Source: Planctomycetaceae bacterium (GTDB lineage Bacteria > Planctomycetota > Planctomycetia > Planctomycetales > Planctomycetaceae). From it: a stretch of 25,849 nucleotides of DNA. This document shows, piece after piece, positions 16,408-24,578 of the stretch (positions are counted from its first letter, which is position 1; every line of letters begins with the position of its first letter). The notes under the pieces were generated by a model. It saw only the letters and a list, made by a program, of their open reading frames with translations, was not told the origin of the DNA and did no database searches. The stretch is from positions 1-25,849 of the forward strand of contig JAGQQQ010000254.1 in assembly GCA_020426125.1 (NCBI GenBank), given 5' to 3'. Both the position numbers and the translations under genes were made by a program.

Positions 16408-16524
16408 CGAAGTCCCCGCCCGCGATTCAGGCGTGCGTCGCCGAGGTCTTGCCAAATCGAACACACGTCGGAACAATCACCAAGATTTCGGACGGCTCCA
16501 TCGAAGTCCACTGCGGAGTCAACC

Positions 16525-16920
16525 ATGGGCGACGAACAGAAACATGAGGAAAAACTCGTTGTGTTGGCAACTTTTCCGCATGACTCGGAGGCGTATTGCC
16601 TCGTCGCGGAGTTGGAAAATCGTGGAATTCGAGCGTGCGTCGCCAACGAGAAATCGACGGCGGTTCTAGGATCAAGTCCCTATGGGGGGCTGAGTTCGTT
16701 CTGGATCGAAGTTCTTGTCCTGGAGTCCGATGCCCTTGAGGCTTTGGCAATCAAACACCGTCTCTTTCCGGAAGGACAACGCGGCACAACTCCCGAATGG
16801 GTCTGCGAATGTGGAGAGACAGTCGACGCGGGCTTCGAAATCTGCTGGTCCTGCTCCGCTAGCTGTCCGAGCATCAAGGATCCGAATGATGCCAATGGGT
16901 GCCGCGACCAATTGGAATAG
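16525..16920 (+). CDS. DUF2007-like protein with C-terminal zinc ribbon
   Basis: 131 residues, no signal peptide. The first part (KLVVLATFPHDSEAYCLVAE, then LENRGIRACVANE at about 30-42) has the pattern of the DUF2007 'putative signal transducing' fold, in which a ferredoxin-like domain compares or binds a ligand or PII-like partner. The C-terminus holds a ribbon with Cys94, Cys96, Cys107 and Cys110 (CECGE...CWSC), a likely zinc site. Function is unknown. GCGGAG lies 7 nt before ATG 16525. It follows cardiolipin synthase on the same strand but the 117-bp spacing leaves co-transcription open. It converges on the DUF1501 gene at 17077; the 156-bp spacer between them shows no clear terminator. 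Confidence 0.82.
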   Translation: MGDEQKHEEKLVVLATFPHDSEAYCLVAELENRGIRACVANEKSTAVLGSSPYGGLSSFWIEVLVLESDALEALAIKHRLFPEGQRGTTPEWVCECGETVDAGFEICWSCSASCPSIKDPNDANGCRDQLE

Positions 16921-17076
16921 AACGTCTCGATCGTAGACTGAGAGAAAGCTGGCAAGTATTCCCTGTCTTACATGGCGTGCCGTGAACGATGAGCGTCGTG
17001 ACACCGTTGCTTAACAAGAACCGGTAAATCAACGATATCTCTGACGAGTCTGGATCATCCCTGGGAACCACTCGAA

Positions 17077-18522
17077 TCAGGAAAAGAGTTCCCCGATGGG
17101 TTGGCCGTTCTCTTCAACAATATTTCGGGGCCGTCCCCGGTCGTCGTCATACGTCAGGTCAAGGGGAACGCCCATATAACGGTACAGCGTTGCCGCGAGA
17201 TCGCCGGGAGTGACGGGGCGTTCGCTGATCTCCCCTCCATCAGGCGTGCTGGCTCCGATCACCTGGCCATGTCGCAGTCCGCCGCCAGCGAGGCACATCG
17301 ACATCACCACCGGCCAGTGGTTGCGGCCATCTTCGCTGTCCTGGGTTCCCATGTTGGGAGTGCGGCCAAATTCTCCCATTCCAATGATCAGGACATCGTC
17401 CAGGAGTCCCCGTTCCTCCAGGTCCGACACCAGTGTGGTGATCAGATGGTCGAACAACGGGAGCAACGGCTTGAGTCCCTTGGAGATGCCGCCGTAGACT
17501 CCGCCGGGGATGCCATGGTTGTCCCAGGTCCCCGAAGCGGTGTGGTAGCTGAGATCAATCGTGACAAAAGCCACGCCGGATTCCACGAGCCTCCGAGCGA
17601 GCAATGCCTGCTGGCACCAGAGGTGGTCACCATACCGCGCCCGCATCTCCGCCGACTCGTTGGACAGATCAAACGCCTGCTGCGCCCGTTGGCCGATGAC
17701 CATGTCAAAGGCCTGCTGGCCATACTGGTCGAGGGCGTCCATCGACCCCGACAGGTCGAGTCCCTGGCGAATCCGATCCAAATCGCCGATCAACGACTGA
17801 CGGTGTTCCAGTCGGCTTTGCGTCAATCCGGACGGGAGATTGAAAATGTCCGCTCCGGACGTCTTTCCAAGCGGCTTCCCGAGCAGATCATATTGAGGCA
17901 AGACCGCCGCCTGATTGCCATCGAAAGGATCGTGCTCTTTCCCCAGATACCCTCCCCAGGCGACGTGCGTGGGATGCTTTTGAAACACAACATAGGGGGG
18001 CATCGCGGGATGGTTGGCCCCGTGGTGCTTGCCGATGATGGAGGCGATCGCAGGGTATTTGTCCCCCTTCGGATTGGTACGCGGCGCGGCCTCGCGGTTT
18101 CCCGTTTGCATCACCTGATTCGGCTGATGGCTGCTTTTGCGGCAGTCGACCGACCGGATCAACGTGAACTTGTCCATCATCGCTGCTTGTTTGGGCAGGT
18201 GCTCGCAAATCTGGATTCCGGGGACGGCTGTTTGAATGGGGACAAACGGCCCCCGATTCATAAACGGGCGATCCGGCTTGGGATCCCAAGTATCGATATG
18301 GCTGGGTCCCCCGGTCATCCAGAGCAGAATGACGCTTTTCCCCCGGCTCGGCTGGCCATTCGCGGCGGCCAATTCCCGGGACCGCAGCAGCGTCGGTAGC
18401 GTCAATCCGGCCATGCCCGCGAAACCGGCTTTTAAGAAGTTCCGGCGGCTGCTGACGACCAGACCGTCTCGCGTAAGCGGATTCCAATCGCTGAAAGCGT
18501 GCTGCTGATGGGAAAAGTGCAT
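17077..18522 (-). CDS. DUF1501 family protein, Tat-exported (second copy)
   Basis: 481 residues. SRRNFLKAGFAGMAGLTLP (from about residue 25) is a twin-arginine signal behind a short polar leader. Core features are LLWMTGGPSHIDTWDPKP (about 65-82), SSHQPNQVMQTGN (about 130-142), TWDNHG (about 329-334), MGEFGRTPNM (about 378-387) and NHWP followed by LAGGG. This is the alkaline-phosphatase-like DUF1501 type often paired with DUF1549/DUF1553 cytochrome-like proteins in planctomycetes; no such partner is adjacent here. It is more than 11 kb from the DUF1501 copy at 5900 and clearly divergent from it. AGGAAA lies 7 nt upstream of ATG 18522, just after a GC-rich hairpin (18536-18553). Confidence 0.94.
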   Translation of the reverse strand: MHFSHQQHAFSDWNPLTRDGLVVSSRRNFLKAGFAGMAGLTLPTLLRSRELAAANGQPSRGKSVILLWMTGGPSHIDTWDPKPDRPFMNRGPFVPIQTAVPGIQICEHLPKQAAMMDKFTLIRSVDCRKSSHQPNQVMQTGNREAAPRTNPKGDKYPAIASIIGKHHGANHPAMPPYVVFQKHPTHVAWGGYLGKEHDPFDGNQAAVLPQYDLLGKPLGKTSGADIFNLPSGLTQSRLEHRQSLIGDLDRIRQGLDLSGSMDALDQYGQQAFDMVIGQRAQQAFDLSNESAEMRARYGDHLWCQQALLARRLVESGVAFVTIDLSYHTASGTWDNHGIPGGVYGGISKGLKPLLPLFDHLITTLVSDLEERGLLDDVLIIGMGEFGRTPNMGTQDSEDGRNHWPVVMSMCLAGGGLRHGQVIGASTPDGGEISERPVTPGDLAATLYRYMGVPLDLTYDDDRGRPRNIVEENGQPIGELFS

Positions 18523-18535
18523 GGCAATTTCCTAG

Positions 18536-18553
18536 CGCGGCCATGTCGCCGCG
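18536..18553 (-). promoter_or_regulatory. GC-rich hairpin in the 5' leader of the DUF1501 gene
   Basis: CGCGGC and GCCGCG form a perfect 6-bp stem around a 6-nt loop, 14 nt upstream of ATG 18522 and directly before the AGGAAA ribosome site on the minus strand. It could limit ribosome access or protect the transcript end. Pattern only. Confidence 0.35.
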
Positions 18554-18574
18554 ATCAAAAAGGAGGTCCTGTTG

Positions 18575-18687
18575 AGGCCGCGAGGGATCCGGGATCAGGG
18601 GGCAGAGACATGGAAAGTCCAGCTTTCCTATGGCGACTCCCTCAAATTCCGAGTTCCTCTTTCCTTCGCAGTGAACGCAATACGTGG
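18575..18687 (+). repeat. Diverged dispersed intergenic repeat, copy A
   Basis: Collinear blocks shared with 24408-24521 on the opposite strand: AGGCCGCGAGG (18575-18585), TCAGGGGG (18595-18602), ATGGAAAGTCC (18610-18620), TTCCGAGTTCCTC (18647-18659, one mismatch) and ATACGTGG (18680-18687). Blocks 1-3 and 1-5 are 35 and 105 nt apart in both copies. The element is non-coding and of unknown origin. Confidence 0.6.
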
Positions 18688-18827
18688 ACGACCTGTCACA
18701 TACACGCACCACACGTGCATCAAAACCAGAACGACTCGAACACCATCTGCTCGGGTTGCTGAGCTATTTTCCACAGACAAGCCAGCGCCTGCCTGCCGTC
18801 ACATCAGTGTATCATATTCCTTCGCGG

Positions 18828-21800
18828 TTACTCTTCTCGATTTTCCTGTGAGGATTCCTCCAGAAGGGGATTGCGGGCACGGGAAATCTCCTGGAAGTAT
18901 CGGCGAATGAGCCGGGCATAATCGCCATCGGCCCGCCGGCTGGAGGACTCCATCAATTCCGACTGAAGCTCCCCAGGCAGTTCTCCCCAGTTTCTCTCAC
19001 TCATCCGACCGAGAGAAGCTTCCAATTCAATCAACTTGGCCAACGCCTCGTTCCCGAAGTCCGAGGAGGCGCTGGCGGCACTGGCATCGGCCTGATTCTG
19101 TCCAGATTGCTGACCCGGCTGCTGGGAGGCGGTCATCCCCGCTTCTCCAGCCGCTTTTCGCATGGACTGGGCCGCTTGTCTCAGCATTTCGCTGGGTGAA
19201 CCGGAGCCTTGTGACTGCCCGGATCCCATCGGTTCATCGCCTTCGGGAGAACTGGGGGGAGGCCCCTCGTCTCCGGCATCCATCGGTACTCCCTCCTCGG
19301 AAGACTGAGCCACTTGTTGGGGAATTCCCAATTGGGAAAGCTGTTCCCCCGCCGCTTCGAGAAACTGAGAGGCATGGGCAACCTGCTGTCCCACTTCACC
19401 CGGCACGGTGTTTTCCGGGGCGTTGTCTGGATTATGGTGCTCGGAGGAATCTTTCGCCTCCTGGGCGGCTTGCCGCAAAGTTTCCGCCGCCTGTTTTCCG
19501 ATTTCGCTCGCCCGACCCTGATTGGCATTTGCCATCTGGGCAATCGCCTGTTGCATCGACTGGTCCGCTTCATCGGCTTTCGTCGCGGCCCGTTCCGCCT
19601 GTTCGGCGCGCGGTTGGCGGTCGAGCGCGGGAGCCCTAAGTTCCGTCGATCGCTGAGTCAGTTGGTCAGTCAGTGTCGACGTCTGCTCCTGGAGCGACTG
19701 CTGGAGTTCCCGTTGCATCTGTGAGGTGGACTGCAACTCCGCGAGTTGTTGCATTTGCTCCGAGATTCGCTGCTGTTCGGCGGCCGCGATCTCGGCGAAC
19801 TCCCTCAAAGTCGGCGGAACTTCGTTGTCGGACGCTTCGTTCAACGCCGTTGCCGCTTGCTTCGCAGACTCGGCGGCTTCGGCGAGGGACGTCTTCGCAC
19901 CGTCTTTGTCCATCCGCAGTATGGCTTCCGCCGCCTGTCTGGCCTGCTGAGCAAACTCTCGGCTTCGCTGTTGGGCGTCTGGGGATTGCGGAGTGTTTTG
20001 TTTGGTCTCTTGCTCCAGTCGGCTCGCCTGATCAGCCAGGATCTCTTGGGCACGCATGAGTTCGGGGAAACTGGGCAGCCCTGCCAGCCGCTCATCCGTT
20101 GGGAGGGCGTCTTGGCTGGTTGCCGAGGTGGCTTCGAGTTGCTTGGCCATCTCGCCTTGGCGCTGGGCCAACTCACGAGCCTTCTGAGCAAGTTCCGAAC
20201 CGGGGAATGGGGGAGCATCCGGCTTTTCCGTCTTCGCAAGTTCGGGGTTCTGCTTCATCTGTTCGGCGAATTGACGCAATGCCTCCGCTGCCAGCTTGGC
20301 CTGTTCCGCCGCAGCTTTTGTGTCCTTTGCGCGTACGGAGTCGGTCGCTTTCCGTGTCTTGTCCACGGCCTGATCCTTGGCCGTCTTCAAAGTCCCTTCC
20401 GCAGGAAGTTGCTCCAATCCCAGTTGTACAGCCGCCTGTTCGGGACTCAGCTCCGCGAGTTGCTTGTTCCGTTCGTCCTCCGCAGCATCGGGAGAGATCT
20501 TCGCCAGTGAGTCCGCCAACTGCTGTTGACGTTCGGCCAGTTTCTCCACAGCCTCCACCGGATCCTGCGGGAGCTGCGAGTTTCGTTTGAGGATGTCCGC
20601 CGTCTGCTGAAGCAGGTTGGCCGCTTCTTGGGCTCGGTCTTGTGCGGCCTCCCGATTCTTCTGGGCGAAATTTTGCGCTGCTTCTCGCGTCTTGTTGACG
20701 GCCGGATCCCGAGAAGGATTGATCACATCCGCGCGAGGAAGTTGTTCAGCAGCCAGAGAAAGCGCCGTCTGCTCCCGTCCCAACTTCGCCAACTGTTCGT
20801 GGCGTTCCCTCTCCGAAGCGTTGGGATCAATTTGCTTCATCCCCTGAATAAGGTCTCGTTGACGATCGGCCAGCGTCTGCGCCGCTTCGCCCGGATCCTG
20901 GGGAAGTTTCAAACCATTTTCCAGAGTCTGAGCCAAGTCGTTTAGCTCGTGCTCCGCTCTCCGATGAGCCGCGACCGCGTCCGCGCGATTCCCTTTCTCC
21001 AATGATTCCCGGGCTTGTTTGCTCGATTCATTGGCGGTGATCTGCTGATCATCATGATTCGGCAAATTCAGTTCGCTGGCGAGTTTCTTGGTCTCTTCGT
21101 TCAGCTGGGATTGTTGTTTGTGTATCGCGACCATCTCATTAGCTGACTGCTCGCCATTTTTGCGAGTCGCTTCTGCCAACTCGTTCTGTTGACGGGCCAA
21201 CTTCTCCGCCTCGCGCGCCAGTTGAGCCAGTTCAAATTTCAAATTGTTCCTCGCCGCATCGATCAAATCGGGACGTCGGCTAAGCAGGTTGTCGAGATCC
21301 TGACTCAGTTGCTGATGTTCCTGAAACAGATTCCGATGGTTCTGTTCCCAGCGTTGCTGCTGCTCGGGGCGAATCGGCTCTGGTTGCGTGGCCATTTGTT
21401 GATGTTGCGACATCAATTCATCGACATGCTCCGCAAGCCGCTCGGTGTTCGCCGCGAGCCGGTTCAGTTCCAGCAAGTCTCGCTGAAGCATCGCCATCTT
21501 GTGATATTCGTCCTGGAGCTTCTGGAGATCCTTAGACGCTTTGTCGAGTTCACTGGCCGCTTCGCCGAGACTTTGCTCCCGTTCCTGAGATTCTGATCGC
21601 TGAGCCTGTTCGACCTTCTGCTGAGCTTTCTGAAGTTGCTCCTCCCCAATCTTGAGCGACTGCTCCCCCAAGTGCTCAAACAACGCCTGTTGTTCCAACA
21701 GCGCGCCCAGCTTTTCAAATTGTTCCTGTAGTTCCTGCGTCTTCTGGTTCAGGTCACCTAGTTCTTGCTGGCTTTCCCATGGCTCGTCGTCTTTCGAGGA

Positions 21801-23549
21801 TTGACGCGCCTCGTCCTGGAGCCGCTTTGCTTCGTTCTTCTGTTTCTCCAGTTCGAACTGGAGATTCTCCATCACCTGCTCTGTGCGGTGTTGCTGATCG
21901 CTGACGGTCGACTCGCCATACGGTTTGGCGTCGCTCTTGATTTGAATCGACCGCGTCTCCGTCCAAGTCTCGTTTGGAAAAGGGACCGGCCGTTCATCCG
22001 TCGCTCGGGCGCGAAACGTGACCTGCATCCCAGGCATTAACTGATACTCTGTCAAATCCAATTTGAACAGATGTTGCAGCCCCGACATCCCCAGATTTGC
22101 ACGGGGAACTTCCAGTGTCAGAGACTCAATTGATTCTGGTGAACGGACCAAATCGTAGTGCAGCTCGACTGCGGCGAGTCCGAAGTCGTCCGTCGCAACA
22201 ACGGGAATTTCGACGACGTCACCGGTTCGGGCTTCGGCGTACTGTTCCCGATCAGCGAACTGAATCAATGGAGCCTCATCGGGAAGGACGGTGAGTTGTC
22301 GCACGTCATCAAGAGGGGACGTCAGACCATGTTCGTCGACCACTCGAATCGCGAATTGACCGGAATGGCCATCGAGTTCGGCCTTCAAGCTCAAGCGTCC
22401 CGCGACGCGGTCCTCATCCAACACAAACGGACTCTTCTTGTAAATCTCGGTTCCATCGTCCAACGCCTCCACCGGTCGCGGTCGCTCCTGTTGTCTCCGC
22501 GAAGGGGATAACCACAACAGTTCGGCGGACACAATGGGCTTGTTGAACGCGGCTTGGAATTCCAGTTGGCTTTGTTCCACGCAGGCAATCTCTCCCAGCG
22601 CCGCCTCCTGACGCTCGGCGGGTTCACCGGTGTAAGGAGGCGGAGTCACGTCACTGGAAAACTTGACGACCTCTGGTCGGTCGACCACCTGCATAAAATG
22701 CGTCTTCGTCCGAGCACCCCCGCCAAAGACGGAGTACTCAAAGCTCTGTTCAATCCGGTTGAGGATGCCCACAAACAAGTTTTCGTCCTGGTCCCAATCC
22801 AGGCGTCGGCGTTGTTTGTCTCCCCCAACGGATCGCCACTCCAGCCAGACGGACTCCGGCAATTCCGACTCCTGAAACCGCCAAGAGGGCTCGACTTTGA
22901 TCCGCACATCTTCGTTGCGAGCCGTCACCCGGTCCGCTTCACGAACGGTCAGCACGAGGTTCTGAATCCGTTCGTAGTTCCCCCAGGGATTGAAAAATCG
23001 CGATACGAGAACAGCGTACGCATCCGTTGCGAAGACCAAAGGGAGCAACAACGCCAGGAGCACCGTCCCTCCCAGCCAGCAGCGACGGATGGCCTGTTTC
23101 CCGTCCACCGCGTCGGCGAAGTCGGCCTGCTTCGCGAAGGAGATCGTCTCTTCCAAGAGCCATTCCTGCATCAGCGGAGAGCCGGTATCCTCGCCGGTCT
23201 CGCGAGCTTGCGAAAGTTCAATCGTCGACAGCAGCCGTTCGTTCAAGCCAGGATGGGCCGTTTCCACAATCGCCGCGAGTTCCTCAGGCTGAACCTTCCG
23301 AAACAGCGGGACGATCACCCCGACAATCGAACTGGCCAACAGAGAAATCCCTGCCCCGATCAACAGAAAGAGACGAAACCACAGCGGCAAATCGAACGTC
23401 AGATCGAGCATCAACCCAGCGGCGAGTACCAGTCCCGTCACAAACAGCGTCAACCCCACTCCGCTCGCCACGGAGACTCCCGTCAAACGGTGACGGACCC
23501 GTTGAAACTGTCTGGCCAGCAATTCGGGCAACGCGGACTCATGCGGCAT
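18828..23549 (-). CDS. Giant membrane-anchored coiled-coil protein, DUF4175-like
   Basis: 1573 residues. Hydrophobic helices at about 25-50, 56-83 and 157-177 anchor the N-terminus. Residues 190-540 look beta-rich/Ig-like (for example TPPPYTGEP at 302-310 and DEAPLIQFADRE at 424-435). From about 550 to 1400 the protein is highly charged Gln/Glu/Ala/Lys-rich coiled coil, containing about three degenerate repeats of 111 residues. A Gly/Ser/Pro/Gln-rich linker (1420-1500) leads to a conserved-looking tail, RMSERNWGELPGELQSELM (1515-1533) with YARLIRRYFQEIS (1544-1556). The layout matches planctomycete DUF4175-type proteins of unknown function, usually beside MoxR/DUF58 genes; none is adjacent here. 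A long helical arm spanning the periplasm is an inference. ATG 23549 starts just before the anchor; the ribosome site is weak. No frameshift seen. Confidence 0.9.
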   Translation of the reverse strand: MPHESALPELLARQFQRVRHRLTGVSVASGVGLTLFVTGLVLAAGLMLDLTFDLPLWFRLFLLIGAGISLLASSIVGVIVPLFRKVQPEELAAIVETAHPGLNERLLSTIELSQARETGEDTGSPLMQEWLLEETISFAKQADFADAVDGKQAIRRCWLGGTVLLALLLPLVFATDAYAVLVSRFFNPWGNYERIQNLVLTVREADRVTARNEDVRIKVEPSWRFQESELPESVWLEWRSVGGDKQRRRLDWDQDENLFVGILNRIEQSFEYSVFGGGARTKTHFMQVVDRPEVVKFSSDVTPPPYTGEPAERQEAALGEIACVEQSQLEFQAAFNKPIVSAELLWLSPSRRQQERPRPVEALDDGTEIYKKSPFVLDEDRVAGRLSLKAELDGHSGQFAIRVVDEHGLTSPLDDVRQLTVLPDEAPLIQFADREQYAEARTGDVVEIPVVATDDFGLAAVELHYDLVRSPESIESLTLEVPRANLGMSGLQHLFKLDLTEYQLMPGMQVTFRARATDERPVPFPNETWTETRSIQIKSDAKPYGESTVSDQQHRTEQVMENLQFELEKQKNEAKRLQDEARQSSKDDEPWESQQELGDLNQKTQELQEQFEKLGALLEQQALFEHLGEQSLKIGEEQLQKAQQKVEQAQRSESQEREQSLGEAASELDKASKDLQKLQDEYHKMAMLQRDLLELNRLAANTERLAEHVDELMSQHQQMATQPEPIRPEQQQRWEQNHRNLFQEHQQLSQDLDNLLSRRPDLIDAARNNLKFELAQLAREAEKLARQQNELAEATRKNGEQSANEMVAIHKQQSQLNEETKKLASELNLPNHDDQQITANESSKQARESLEKGNRADAVAAHRRAEHELNDLAQTLENGLKLPQDPGEAAQTLADRQRDLIQGMKQIDPNASERERHEQLAKLGREQTALSLAAEQLPRADVINPSRDPAVNKTREAAQNFAQKNREAAQDRAQEAANLLQQTADILKRNSQLPQDPVEAVEKLAERQQQLADSLAKISPDAAEDERNKQLAELSPEQAAVQLGLEQLPAEGTLKTAKDQAVDKTRKATDSVRAKDTKAAAEQAKLAAEALRQFAEQMKQNPELAKTEKPDAPPFPGSELAQKARELAQRQGEMAKQLEATSATSQDALPTDERLAGLPSFPELMRAQEILADQASRLEQETKQNTPQSPDAQQRSREFAQQARQAAEAILRMDKDGAKTSLAEAAESAKQAATALNEASDNEVPPTLREFAEIAAAEQQRISEQMQQLAELQSTSQMQRELQQSLQEQTSTLTDQLTQRSTELRAPALDRQPRAEQAERAATKADEADQSMQQAIAQMANANQGRASEIGKQAAETLRQAAQEAKDSSEHHNPDNAPENTVPGEVGQQVAHASQFLEAAGEQLSQLGIPQQVAQSSEEGVPMDAGDEGPPPSSPEGDEPMGSGQSQGSGSPSEMLRQAAQSMRKAAGEAGMTASQQPGQQSGQNQADASAASASSDFGNEALAKLIELEASLGRMSERNWGELPGELQSELMESSSRRADGDYARLIRRYFQEISRARNPLLEESSQENREE
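20241..20906 (-). repeat. Two clear units of a 111-aa coding repeat
   Basis: Within the giant protein, unit 1 (residues 882-992) and unit 2 (993-1103) both begin LPQDP and share the order L-ADRQ/AERQ, I(D/S)P(N/D)A, REQTAL/PEQAAV, EQLP, and VNKTREA/VDKTRKA. An earlier, more diverged unit (about 789-881) retains KQQSQL, ASELNLP and NESSKQA. The nucleotide sequences have drifted, so the duplication is old. Confidence 0.6.
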
Positions 23550-23747
23550 AGCTGTCGCTCATTGAAATCATCAAAAACCCGTCGGTCAGGCGATCTAGCG
23601 AGCACGCACCGACTGTATTCGAACAGGAGGAAAATTATCCGAATCTGTCACAGAAAATGCGAGTCCGGTTTGCGAAAAACGCGACCGCGACGTAGGAAAG
23701 GAGACTTTTCGAAACCAAATGTGATCGCGAAGTAAGGACCTTGGAAC
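23550..23747. promoter_or_regulatory. Divergent promoter region with imperfect inverted repeat
   Basis: A 198-bp spacer between divergent starts at 23549 (-) and 23748 (+). GGTTTGCGAAAA (23667-23678) and TTTTCGAAACC (23706-23716) are inverted copies apart from one inserted G, separated by 27 nt; the right arm contains the palindrome TTTCGAAA. This could be an operator for the peptidase gene at 23748. No clear -35/-10 pair was found. Confidence 0.3.
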
Positions 23748-24305
23748 ATGGCTCGCGTCCTGCTGCTCGTGTTCTCCGCCCTGTGGAGTTGGTTGGCGAT
23801 GCAGGCAGTGCACGAATTGGGGCATGCCTTGGCAGCGCTGGCGACTGGCGGCACGATTCAGGCAGTGAGGTTTCATCCGCTGTCAATTTCACAAACCTTT
23901 GTGGATCCCAATCCGCACCCGGGCATTGTGGTTTGGATGGGGCCGGTCCTGGGCGCTGTGCTTCCTGTCCTCCTCTGGGGTCTGGCACGCGCCGCACGTC
24001 TCCGCTTCGCGTGGTTCCTGCAATTTTTCGCCGGGTTTTGCTTGATTGCCAACGGAGCCTACATCGGCACGGGGATCTGGGATCCCGTGGGGGACGCCGC
24101 CGACTTGGTCCGGCTCGGAGTCCCGCCGTGGCAGTTGGCCCTGTTCGGCCTCCCCACATTTTCGACCGGGCTTTGGTGCTGGGACGGCATCTCCCGAGAA
24201 TTCGGCTGGGGGAAGAATGCCCGCTCTGTTTCCTTCCGCGAACCGTTCTACGTGGCAGGTCTGCTCACAATCACTGCAATCACCGGGTGGTGGCACAGCT
24301 CTTAA
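23748..24305 (+). CDS. Minimal M50-like membrane zinc metallopeptidase
   Basis: 185 residues, mostly hydrophobic, with about four or five membrane helices. The first helix region carries the zinc motif HELGH (22-26; His22, Glu23, His26) followed by ALAALATGG, the pattern of M50/M50B site-2-protease relatives. A candidate third ligand lies in WDPVGDAADL (111-120; Asp112 or Asp116), resembling the 'TDGxDA' region of M50B. Family members cleave substrates inside or near the membrane; no PDZ domain or known substrate is present, so it may be an uncharacterised short form. ATG 23748 follows AAGGA by 9 nt. It stands alone, divergent from the giant coiled-coil gene, and faces the sulfatase gene. Confidence 0.78.
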   Translation: MARVLLLVFSALWSWLAMQAVHELGHALAALATGGTIQAVRFHPLSISQTFVDPNPHPGIVVWMGPVLGAVLPVLLWGLARAARLRFAWFLQFFAGFCLIANGAYIGTGIWDPVGDAADLVRLGVPPWQLALFGLPTFSTGLWCWDGISREFGWGKNARSVSFREPFYVAGLLTITAITGWWHSS

Positions 24306-24407
24306 TAGGGGCTGAACTCCGAATCTGTTGATGCAGACGTCGCCGCAATCTCCCGTTCGAGTCTCACTCCGTGACTTCGGCGTACGATGCGCGCATGTTT
24401 TGCGCTG

Positions 24408-24521
24408 CCAACGTATCATGTTTGCAACGGAGGAATTCGGAACTAGGAGTTAGGGGAAGGCGGTGCGGCAAATAGGGACTTTCCATCCCCCTGAACCCCG
24501 GCCCCTGTTTCCTCGCGGCCT
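24408..24521 (-). repeat. Diverged dispersed intergenic repeat, copy B
   Basis: Read on the minus strand it carries the same five blocks, in order, as 18575-18687: AGGCCGCGAGG (24511-24521), TCAGGGGG (24487-24494), ATGGAAAGTCC (24476-24486), TTCCGAATTCCTC (24430-24442) and ATACGTTGG (24408-24416). It lies in the 273-bp spacer between converging genes ending at 24305 (+) and 24579 (-). I see no other feature in this spacer. Confidence 0.6.
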
Positions 24522-24578
24522 TTATAGGATTTTCTTTTGGGTTGCGGCCACAAGGCGGCATTCAGTGATTCAACAAGT

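Larger units (their letters stand above)
18523..18827. other. 305-bp intergenic region with hairpin and dispersed repeat copy A
   Basis: No gene is supported here; the short open frames have no recognisable product. It contains the leader hairpin of the DUF1501 gene (18536-18553), the repeat copy A (18575-18687) and a small hairpin inside that repeat, GGAAAG-tccag-CTTTCC (18612-18628). The 3' end of the giant coiled-coil gene is at 18828. Confidence 0.6.

Noticed and set aside
14923..16476. 517-aa open frame antisense to cardiolipin synthase
   Set aside because: No recognisable product; the opposite strand has both HKD motifs and full family length.
18572..18910. Short plus-strand frame in the 18.6-kb intergenic region
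   Set aside because: It overlaps repeat copy A and the 3' end of the giant gene; the translation has no family resemblance.
22554..23735. 393-aa open frame antisense to the giant coiled-coil gene and its promoter
   Set aside because: Arg/Gln/His-rich low-information translation without family resemblance; it crosses the divergent promoter region.
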